Positions 15,209-21,138 of a DNA stretch of 21,138 bases are shown here, in pieces (position 1 is the stretch's first letter; every line of letters starts with the position of its first letter). The notes beneath the pieces were generated by a model. It made no database searches. It was not told the DNA's origin and worked only from the letters and a program-made list of their open reading frames with translations. Source of the stretch: Thiolapillus brandeum (GTDB lineage: Bacteria > Pseudomonadota > Gammaproteobacteria > Chromatiales > Chromatiaceae); the NCBI GenBank assembly GCA_011051425.1, contig DRLF01000332.1, positions 1-21,138 on the forward strand, given 5' to 3'. The position numbers and the translations under genes are program-made.

Positions 15209-16327
15209 TCAATAGTCGTCCACCAGCATGGCAGCATCCAGATCCCGGGCACGTGTTCCGGGGGTATTGTCGCCCAGCTTGATCATGAGGCGCACCTCGT
15301 TGGCGGAATCGGCGTGCTTGAGTGCATCTTCCTCGGTAATCTCACCTTCCAGATAGAGTTCGTACAAAGCCTGGTCGAAAGTGATCATGCCGTGTTCCCT
15401 GGAGCGTTTCATCAGTTCCTTGAGCTCATGAACCTTGCCTTTGAGAATCAGGTCGGATGCAAGCGGCGTATTCAGCAGCACCTCGATGGCGGCCCGGCGA
15501 CCCACACCATCGGCACGGGGAATCAGTTGCTGGGCGAGGATACCCTTGAGGTTCAGTGACAAATCCATGAGCGCCTGGGTCATGCGCTCTTCCGGGAAGA
15601 AGTGCAGTATCCGTTCCAGAGCCTGGTTGGCGTTGTTGGCGTGGAGGGTGGACAGCACCAGGTGACCGGTTTCGGCGAAGGTCAGGGCGTGCTCCATGAC
15701 CTCCCGGGTACGGATCTCACCGATCAGAATCACGTCCGGCGCCTGACGCAGGGTGTTCTTCAGCGCCACTTCATAAGATTCCGTATCGATCCCCACTTCC
15801 CGCTGGGCGACGATGCAGCCCTGATGCTGGTGCAGGAATTCGATGGGATCCTCGATACAGATGATGTGGCCGTCACTGTGCTGGTTGCGATACCCCAGCA
15901 TGGCGGCAAGCGATGTGGATTTACCGGTGCCGGTAGCACCCACAAAAATGATCAGGCCGCGCTTGACCATCGCCAGTTTCTCGATGATCGGCGGCAGCTG
16001 AAGCTCCTCGAAGCTGGGAATGCTGGTTTCGATACGGCGCAGCACCATGGCCACGGCATCCCGCTGCACAAAGGCGCTGACCCGGAAACGCCCGATGCCC
16101 TCGGCGCTGACGCCAAAGTTGCATTCCTTGGTGTGCTTGAATTCCTCGCGCTGCTCCGGGCTCATCAGCCCGAAAGCCAGCTCCCGCGTCTGATCGGCAC
16201 TCAGCGCCGTCTTGGCGATGGGCTTGATGTGGCCGTCCACCTTCAGGCAGGGCGGGCGTCCCACGGTGATGAACAGGTCTGATGCCTTCTTGTCGGCCAT
16301 CAGGCGAAGTATGTCATTGAATTCCAT
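15209..16327 (-). CDS. pilU: PilU, PilT-dependent pilus retraction ATPase
   Basis: This is a hexameric secretion ATPase-like motor of 372 residues, acting at the cytoplasmic base of the type IV pilus to assist retraction. It has Walker A GATGTGKS at 130-137, the Asp-box IICIEDPIEFLHQHQG, Walker B DVILIGEIRTREVMEHAL, the His-box GHLVLSTLHANNANQALERI, and the GILAQQLIPRADG segment. It lacks the AIRNLI signature of PilT (the region reads TPLASDLILKGKVHEL), and it lies downstream of pilT, both expected for PilU. AGAGGT lies 8 nt upstream of the ATG. The C-terminal tail (RARDLDAAMLVDDY) is acidic. Confidence 0.96.
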   Translation of the reverse strand: MEFNDILRLMADKKASDLFITVGRPPCLKVDGHIKPIAKTALSADQTRELAFGLMSPEQREEFKHTKECNFGVSAEGIGRFRVSAFVQRDAVAMVLRRIETSIPSFEELQLPPIIEKLAMVKRGLIIFVGATGTGKSTSLAAMLGYRNQHSDGHIICIEDPIEFLHQHQGCIVAQREVGIDTESYEVALKNTLRQAPDVILIGEIRTREVMEHALTFAETGHLVLSTLHANNANQALERILHFFPEERMTQALMDLSLNLKGILAQQLIPRADGVGRRAAIEVLLNTPLASDLILKGKVHELKELMKRSREHGMITFDQALYELYLEGEITEEDALKHADSANEVRLMIKLGDNTPGTRARDLDAAMLVDDY

Positions 16328-16377
16328 TTAGAAACCTCTGGGTAAATAGCATCGTTCTGGCCGGTAGCCGCCCTGCA

Positions 16378-17415
16378 TCAGACGAACGCTTCCTTGTTCT
16401 GGGCGCGGGAACGGGCATCCTGCCGGGTAATCAGGCCCTTCTGCAACAGCTCCTTGAGGTGCTGATCCAGAGTCTGCATGCCCACGGCCTGTCCTGTCTG
16501 AATCGCGGAATACATCTGCGCCACCTTGTCCTCACGAATTAGGTTACGGATGGCCGGTGTGCCGATCATGATTTCCCATGCCGCCGTACGGCCGCCACCA
16601 ACTTTTTTCAGCAGGGTCTGGGCGATAACTGCGCGCAGGGATTCCGAGAGCATGGAACGCACCATGGATTTCTCCCCCGCCGGGAACACGTCCACGATCC
16701 GGTCGATGGTCTTGGCGGCGGAGCTGGTGTGCAGGGTACCGAACACCAGGTGGCCGGTCTCGGCCGCCGTCAGCGCCAGGCGGATGGTTTCCAGATCCCG
16801 CAGCTCGCCCACCAGTATGATGTCCGGGTCTTCCCGCAGGGCGGAACGCAAGGCTTCCGAGAAACCCAGGGTATCCCGGTGCACTTCCCGCTGGTTGATC
16901 AGGCATTTCTTGCTCTGGTGCACGAATTCGATGGGGTCCTCGATGGTGAGTACATGACCGTATTCGTTGTCGTTGATGTAGTCGATCATGGCCGCCAGGG
17001 TGGTGGATTTACCGGAGCCGGTAGGCCCGGTCACCAGCACGATACCGCGGGGATTTTCGCAGATGGTCTTGAAGGTAGAGGGACACTGCAGGTCATCGAG
17101 CGTCAGTACCTTGGAGGGAATGGTCCGGAAAACAGCGGCCGCACCCCGATCCTGGTTGAAGGCATTGACCCGGAAACGCGCCAGACCGGGTATTTCGAAG
17201 GAGAAATCCACCTCAAGAAATTCTTCATAGTCGCGACGCTGCTTGTCGTTCATGATGTCGTACACAAGACCGTGCACGGTCTTGTGATCCAGCGCCGGTA
17301 CGTTGACACGCCGGATATCGCCATCCACCCGTATCATGGGAGGCAATCCCGCTGACAAATGTAAATCCGAAGCGTTGTGCTTGACGCTGAATGCAAGCAG
17401 TTCTGTAATGTCCAT
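16378..17415 (-). CDS. pilT: PilT, type IV pilus retraction ATPase
   Basis: This motor depolymerises the pilus and powers twitching. It has 345 residues (P. aeruginosa PilT has 344). Walker A GPTGSGKS sits at 130-137, followed by VLTIEDPIEFVHQSKKC, Walker B DIILVGELRDLETI and the His-box GHLVFGTLHTSSAAKTIDRI. The C-terminal TPAIRNLIRED signature is essential for retraction in PilT. The ATG at 17415 (MDITELLAFSVKHNASDLHL) is preferred over an upstream ATG at 17457, because family alignment begins there and AGAGGG sits 7 nt before it. pilU follows after 50 bp. The upstream region contains a short hairpin and repeat copy 2. Confidence 0.97.
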   Translation of the reverse strand: MDITELLAFSVKHNASDLHLSAGLPPMIRVDGDIRRVNVPALDHKTVHGLVYDIMNDKQRRDYEEFLEVDFSFEIPGLARFRVNAFNQDRGAAAVFRTIPSKVLTLDDLQCPSTFKTICENPRGIVLVTGPTGSGKSTTLAAMIDYINDNEYGHVLTIEDPIEFVHQSKKCLINQREVHRDTLGFSEALRSALREDPDIILVGELRDLETIRLALTAAETGHLVFGTLHTSSAAKTIDRIVDVFPAGEKSMVRSMLSESLRAVIAQTLLKKVGGGRTAAWEIMIGTPAIRNLIREDKVAQMYSAIQTGQAVGMQTLDQHLKELLQKGLITRQDARSRAQNKEAFV

Positions 17416-17481
17416 GAAATCCCTCTTTTTTTCCGGGAAGAAAACTGCCGGATGCACTCAGGTAAAGACCTGCGCCGCCCG

Positions 17482-17498
17482 ACATCGCCCCCCGATGT
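17482..17498. repeat. Short hairpin with a homopolymer loop upstream of pilT
   Basis: ACATCG and CGATGT form 6-bp arms around five C (five G on the pilT strand), about 70 bp upstream of the pilT start and 25 bp from repeat copy 2. It could be an operator or leader hairpin. I see no convincing -35/-10 pair for pilT in this stretch (17416-17522). Confidence 0.25.
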
Positions 17499-17522
17499 TC
17501 GATGCAATCACAATAGCTTTAT

Positions 17523-17803
17523 ATTAACCTGTCGACAATATAGGCGATACTCAGGGCTTCAAGCCTGCCTCGGAACAAGGCATCGCTTGCGGCCAATGGT
17601 TGTTCCATTGGCAAAAGCGATAACGCCGGGCCGGTGCAGGCTTGAAGCCCCAACCAATTGATATTTAGAGGCAGGCCATGATGCACTGTCCGCCAGACTG
17701 CGTTACCAGCTCTTGCTGTAGAATGACTACAGCGGCGATCTGATGCCTTGCTGGCAAACAGTGCATCATGGCTGAGCGTCATCTATATTGTCACCAGGTT
17801 AAT
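17523..17803 (-). mobile_element. MITE-like structured repeat, copy 2 (opposite orientation to copy 1)
   Basis: This is a 281-bp element in the divergent gap between pilT and yggS. The 32-bp terminal inverted repeats (17523-17554 and 17772-17803) start ATTAACCTG and match at about 26 of 32. Arm B (17554-17568 with 17636-17650) has 15 perfect pairs and encloses GCCAATGG/CCATTGGC around TTGTT (17592-17612). Arm A (17681-17695 with 17752-17766) encloses GCTGTAG/CTACAGC (17715-17721, 17727-17733). The reverse complement aligns with copy 1 end to end with one single-base gap and about 32 differences. The longest identical block is 42 bp (17550-17591 here, 4637-4678 in copy 1). TTAA stands at both ends. 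The 434 bp between pilT and yggS contain this element, the short hairpin at 17482-17498, and otherwise nothing I can identify. Confidence 0.8.
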
Positions 17804-17849
17804 AATAGTACAGACCCAAACGATCCCATAAGGTATTTTTCAGGTTGCC

Positions 17850-18539
17850 ATGAGCAAACTGCAACAAAGATTATCACAGGTGCAAGCACAGATTAGGCGC
17901 TTTGCCTTATCTTGTGACAGAGATCCAACCGGCGTACGACTCATTGCTGTAAGCAAGACCCGCCCGGCCAGCGATATCCGCGAGGTCTGGAAGGCAGGAC
18001 AGAAGGCGTTTGCCGAAAACTACCTGCAGGATGCCCTGCAGAAAATCCCCGTCCTGCACGATTGCGATATCGAATGGCATTTCATCGGCCGCATCCAGTC
18101 CAACAAGACCCGGCCCATTGCAGAGAACTTCGCCTGGGTGCATACCCTGAGCAGCCTGAAACACGGCCGGCGGCTCAGCGAACAGCGTCCGGAAGGGCTG
18201 CCACCCATCAACATTTGCGTGCAGCTGAATCTCACCGGCGAAGCCAGCAAAAGCGGTATATCCGCAGACGAACTGGCGCCCCTGCTTGAAAAACTGGCGG
18301 ATCTGCCCCATCTGCGGCTGAGGGGGCTGATGACCATGCCCCCCGCATCAGCAACCACGGCGGAGCAGCACGAAGTGTTTTCTCGATTGCATGGGTTGCT
18401 GACAGAAATGAACCGGCAGGGCCATGGACTGGACAGCCTTTCCATGGGGATGTCGGGAGATATGCAGGCAGCCATCTGTGAAGGCGCTACAATGGTGCGC
18501 ATTGGCACTGCGATATTCGGACCGAGAACACAGCAATGA
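17850..18539 (+). CDS. yggS: YggS/PLPBP family pyridoxal phosphate homeostasis protein
   Basis: This PLP-binding protein of 229 residues has no known enzymatic activity and buffers pyridoxal phosphate and amino/keto-acid balance. The PLP lysine is Lys36 in LIAVSKTRPA, the same number as in E. coli. Family blocks FAENYLQDALQK, WHFIGRIQSNKTR, VQLNLTGEASKSGIS, LRGLMTMPP, LSMGMSGDMQAAI and VRIGTAIFGPR are present. The family usually has FGENY and IGPLQ where this has FAENY and IGRIQ, so small departures exist at conserved spots. It overlaps proC by ATGA. Its promoter region begins right at the end of repeat copy 2, 46 bp upstream. Confidence 0.96.
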   Translation: MSKLQQRLSQVQAQIRRFALSCDRDPTGVRLIAVSKTRPASDIREVWKAGQKAFAENYLQDALQKIPVLHDCDIEWHFIGRIQSNKTRPIAENFAWVHTLSSLKHGRRLSEQRPEGLPPINICVQLNLTGEASKSGISADELAPLLEKLADLPHLRLRGLMTMPPASATTAEQHEVFSRLHGLLTEMNRQGHGLDSLSMGMSGDMQAAICEGATMVRIGTAIFGPRTQQ

Positions 18540-19363
18540 AGACAAAGACTCTGGCATTCATCGGCGGCGGCAATATGGCCAGCGCCCTGATCAAGGGACT
18601 GATCGAAGACGGCACCCCCCCCCAGAACATCCTGGTGGCCGAACCCGATGATCAGCGCCGGGAACAGCTCGCCGCCAGCTTCGGTGTGCGTACCGTGGAT
18701 GACAACAGCCTGGCCGCAAACGAGGCGGATATTCTCATCCTCGCCGTCAAGCCCCAGGTACTGAAAGCGGTAGCGACTGCCCTGGCGCCCGCACTGAAGC
18801 GGAAAAAACCACTGTGCCTGTCCATCGCCGCCGGCATCCGGCACGCCAGTCTGCAGGCATGGCTGGGTGAAGACATCCCCCTGGTGCGCGTGATGCCCAA
18901 TACCCCCGCCATGCTGGGAGCCGGCGCCAGTGGACTGTATGCGCCAGCCAGCGTCGGCGACGACCAGCGCAGTGAGGCCGAGCACATCATGCGCGCCACG
19001 GGCATCGCCGTGTGGCTGGACGATGAAAGTCAGATGGACGCGCTCACCGCCGTATCGGGCAGTGGTCCCGCCTATTTTTTCCTGTTCATGGAAGCCATGG
19101 AAAACAGTGCGCGCAAACTGGGGCTGCCCGACAAGACTGCCCACCTGCTGGTGCTGCAGACCGCCCTGGGCGCCGCGCGCATGGCCATGGAGAGCGCCAC
19201 CGAACTGGAAGACCTGCGCAGGAGCGTCACCTCTCCCGGCGGCACCACGGAAAAGGCCCTGGACAGCTTTAGGGAACATGAGCTGGAAAAGCTGGTCGAC
19301 AAGGCGCTGACCGCCGCGCGGGACAGGTCCATCGAAATGTCCACCGCGATGGGAGAAGACTGA
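18536..19363 (+). CDS. proC: Pyrroline-5-carboxylate reductase
   Basis: ProC reduces pyrroline-5-carboxylate to proline with NAD(P)H, the last step of proline synthesis. It has 275 residues. The N-terminal Rossmann motif is FIGGGNMASALIKGLI (about 7-22), then ILAVKPQVL, VRVMPNTPAMLGAGASGLY, the dimerisation-domain AVSGSGPAYFFLFMEAM, and the C-terminal SPGGTTEKALDSFREHEL. It overlaps yggS by 4 bp and yggT by 1 bp (TGATG). The yggS-proC-yggT order is common in gammaproteobacteria. Confidence 0.97.
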   Translation: MKTKTLAFIGGGNMASALIKGLIEDGTPPQNILVAEPDDQRREQLAASFGVRTVDDNSLAANEADILILAVKPQVLKAVATALAPALKRKKPLCLSIAAGIRHASLQAWLGEDIPLVRVMPNTPAMLGAGASGLYAPASVGDDQRSEAEHIMRATGIAVWLDDESQMDALTAVSGSGPAYFFLFMEAMENSARKLGLPDKTAHLLVLQTALGAARMAMESATELEDLRRSVTSPGGTTEKALDSFREHELEKLVDKALTAARDRSIEMSTAMGED

Positions 19364-19941
19364 TGGGAACAAGCTACGCCACCAACCCACTGATTTTCAT
19401 CCTGCAGTTTGTATTCGAAGCCTACATACTTGTCGTGCTGTTGCGCTTTTTCCTGCAAGTAACCCGCGCCGATTTCTACAATCCCCTGTCCCAGTTCATC
19501 GTCAAGGTCACCTCCCCCGTGCTGGTGCCCCTGCGCCGCATGATTCCCAGCATGGGCGGCATGGATGTGGCCGCACTGATACTGGCCTGGGCACTCAAGG
19601 CGGTGGAACTGCTGCTGGTCGTACTGATCTCCACCGGCGCCTTTTCTCCCGGCTATGCCATCCTTGGCGCCATCCCGGGCCTGGTCGGGCTCACCATCAA
19701 TATCTTTCTCTATGCAATTATCATTCAGGCCATACTCAGCTGGGTCAATCCGGGCACCTACAACCCCGCCGCCAGCCTGCTCTATTCCCTGACCGCTCCT
19801 GTCCTGCGGCCTGTACAGCGCTTCATTCCACCCATTGGCGGCATCGATCTCTCTCCCATGGTCGCCATACTGGGGCTGATCGTGCTGAAAATGCTCATCC
19901 TGCCCCCGCTGAACCAGCTGGTGGCAGCACTCATCTCATAG
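19363..19941 (+). CDS. yggT: YggT family integral membrane protein
   Basis: This protein has 192 residues, with two YggT domains in tandem. Each has a hydrophobic segment, then a conserved PVLxPxxRxIPxxGGxD stretch: PVLVPLRRMIPSMGGMD near 45-65 and PVLRPVQRFIPPIGGID near 146-165. Four or more membrane helices are likely. The function is not established; E. coli yggT has been linked to osmotic or ion stress. It is translationally coupled to proC and followed after 4 bp by yggU. Confidence 0.93.
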   Translation: MGTSYATNPLIFILQFVFEAYILVVLLRFFLQVTRADFYNPLSQFIVKVTSPVLVPLRRMIPSMGGMDVAALILAWALKAVELLLVVLISTGAFSPGYAILGAIPGLVGLTINIFLYAIIIQAILSWVNPGTYNPAASLLYSLTAPVLRPVQRFIPPIGGIDLSPMVAILGLIVLKMLILPPLNQLVAALIS

Positions 19942-19945
19942 CACT

Positions 19946-20230
19946 GTGAGCTGGTACCGGCTGGACGGGGAGGATCTTCTTCTGTTCCTGAAGATCCAGC
20001 CTCGCGCGGGCAAGGATGCTTTCGGCGAGATCATGGAAGATTCACGCAAGCTGCGCATCAAGGCGCCGCCGGTGGACGGCAAGGCCAATGCCCACCTCAT
20101 CAAATACCTCGCCAAGACATTCAGGGTAACCAGGAAGCAGGTCATTATCGAATCCGGCCTCGGCAGCAAGCGAAAACGGATACGCATCAGGGACTGCGGC
20201 GGCTTACCGGAAGACTTGCTCACAAGATGA
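19946..20230 (+). CDS. yggU: YggU family protein (DUF167)
   Basis: This is a small DUF167 protein of 94 residues, starting at GTG. It contains LFLKIQPRAGKDAFGEI, LRIKAPPVDGKANAHLIKYLAKTF and VIIESGLGSKRKRIRI, all typical of the family, whose role is unknown. The GTG is accepted because it lies 4 bp after the yggT stop and gives the full domain. It is the last gene of the yggS-proC-yggT-yggU series. Confidence 0.93.
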   Translation: MSWYRLDGEDLLLFLKIQPRAGKDAFGEIMEDSRKLRIKAPPVDGKANAHLIKYLAKTFRVTRKQVIIESGLGSKRKRIRIRDCGGLPEDLLTR

Positions 20231-20394
20231 AAAGTTTGAGCCGTCGGCAGATGCGGTTTGCAGGGCGTAAGAGTACAGCGTATTGCGCGGTATTACTGCA
20301 AAGGGCGCGAACAGGTCTGCCGCCCCCTACACCAACAGAAAATTCCATGTAGAATAGCGCCACCCGGCACTATCACACACAGCAAGCGATCAAA
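20231..20394 (+). promoter_or_regulatory. Intergenic region before the Wzz-type gene
   Basis: These 164 bp separate yggU from the next gene on the same strand. TAGAAT at 20350-20355 is a 5/6 match to a -10 box, but no good -35 precedes it. TTTGCAG (20257-20263) and CTGCAAA (20296-20302) form a distant inverted repeat that could be chance. I see no clear terminator for yggU. Promoter assignment is weak. Confidence 0.25.
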
Positions 20395-21138
20395 ATGAAA
20401 GAAAACCAGCCCGTTCCTGTCTATCCCGTGCAATACATCCCCAACACCGAGGATGAAATCAGCCTGGTGGATATTTGGCTGACCTTCAGGAAGCACCGCA
20501 AGCTGTTTTTCAAGGTGGCCATCGGCGTTACCCTGCTGGGACTGATCGTCGCACTGATAATGCCAAAGTCTTACGACCTGCGTACTTCCATAGAGATCGG
20601 TACCGCCATTCGCGGGGACACACCCACCCCCATCGAAGCACCGGAAACGGTCAAGGCCAAGCTTGAAAACTCCCTGATACCCATGGTCATCCACCAGCTG
20701 AACAGTGCTGAAGACGACACCATAGAATACAAGATCAGCACGACCATCCCCAAGAAAAGTGCCCTGATCGTGCTGACGAGCAAGATGACCACAGACGAGG
20801 AAGCGCAATACAAGAAACTGCACAACATGGTGATCGAGGCAATTACCAAGGATCATGCAAGAATCATCAACGTTCTGAAGAAGAACCTGCAAACCGAACT
20901 GTCGCTGGCCCGCATCCTGCTGGATGAACTGATCGACCCCGCCACCCTCGCTGCGCTGATCAAGGAACAGGAAAAAGCGCTGGAAGAAGCCCGCGCCAAT
21001 CTCGAGGCGCTCAGCAAGCCTGAAATCTTCGGCGTGGAAATCAAGGCGGAAGAAAACAAGATCCAGGGCGAGAAAAACAAGCTGGCCTCACTCAAAGACC
21101 AGGCGATCATCCTGAACGAAAAGCTGCAAAAAACCGCC
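20395..21138 (+). CDS. Wzz-family polysaccharide chain-length/co-polymerase protein (partial)
   Basis: The frame is open for 248 codons to the window edge. The N terminus has the Wzz layout: a short cytoplasmic stretch with EISLVDIWLTFRKHRKLFFK, a membrane segment at about 39-57 (KVAIGVTLLGLIVALIMP), then a periplasmic part beginning YDLRTSIEIG. From about residue 150 the chain is a Lys/Glu-rich coiled coil. Proteins of this kind set chain length of O-antigen, capsule or exopolysaccharide. No other polysaccharide gene is visible, so a specific product cannot be named. It probably opens the next locus to the right. Confidence 0.82.
   Translation, partial: MKENQPVPVYPVQYIPNTEDEISLVDIWLTFRKHRKLFFKVAIGVTLLGLIVALIMPKSYDLRTSIEIGTAIRGDTPTPIEAPETVKAKLENSLIPMVIHQLNSAEDDTIEYKISTTIPKKSALIVLTSKMTTDEEAQYKKLHNMVIEAITKDHARIINVLKKNLQTELSLARILLDELIDPATLAALIKEQEKALEEARANLEALSKPEIFGVEIKAEENKIQGEKNKLASLKDQAIILNEKLQKTA

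Noticed and set aside
18020..19390. A 456-codon open frame on the minus strand opposite yggS and proC.
   Set aside because: Both plus-strand genes have full family signatures. The antisense frame is Gly/His/Gln-rich with no recognisable domain.
20248..20263. A GGCA...TTGCA stretch resembling a sigma-54 promoter upstream of the Wzz-type gene.
   Set aside because: The GG and GC elements are separated by 12 rather than the required 10 bases.

Overview
The window reads as chromosomal DNA of a GC-rich gammaproteobacterium outside the enterics. The main reason is gene order. From memory of Pseudomonas aeruginosa, its PA0392-PA0413 block runs yggT, proC, yggS / pilT, pilU / ... / pyrC', pyrB, pyrR, yqgF, yqgE, tonB3, gshB / pilG, pilH, pilI, pilJ, pilK, chpA. 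Nearly the same series is present here. The differences (no pilK, an added apbE, an added pyrK, an exported rhodanese cassette, and two copies of a structured repeat) suggest a different lineage. A sulfur-oxidising gammaproteobacterium is a reasonable guess but is not proven by anything here.

Layout. 1-6074 (minus strand): the Pil-Chp chemosensory operon of type IV pili, pilG-pilH-pilI-[repeat copy 1]-pilJ-chpA. chpA runs off the left edge just as its first HxxKG phosphotransfer motif appears. 6220-7396 (minus): a secreted rhodanese-like protein and a small unrecognised secreted protein. 7620-15175 (plus): a tightly packed series gshB-apbE-tonB-yqgE-ruvX-pyrR-pyrB-pyrC'-pyrK, mostly joined by ATGA or longer overlaps. 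15209-17415 (minus): the retraction ATPases pilT and pilU. 17523-17803: repeat copy 2, in the divergent gap between pilT and yggS. 17850-20230 (plus): yggS-proC-yggT-yggU. 20395 to the right edge: the start of a Wzz-type polysaccharide chain-length or co-polymerase protein.

How the genes work together. The Pil-Chp proteins control twitching motility or surface sensing, and PilT/PilU power pilus retraction. In P. aeruginosa the tonB gene at this locus (tonB3) is also needed for twitching. The pyr genes encode aspartate transcarbamoylase, a dihydroorotase-like protein that has lost several metal ligands and is probably its structural partner, a PyrR-type protein, and an iron-sulfur flavoprotein of the dihydroorotate dehydrogenase electron-transfer family. 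No matching pyrD is in view.

The most unusual item is a pair of 280/281-bp elements at 4426-4705 and 17523-17803, in opposite orientation and about 88-89% identical by eye. Each has 32-bp terminal inverted repeats that begin ATTAACC, and each encloses two large hairpin arms, giving a cloverleaf-like fold. They look like a non-autonomous mobile element (MITE-like). Both lie about 90-110 bp upstream of the start codon of a pil gene. I see no tRNA, rRNA, CRISPR array or complete transposase.
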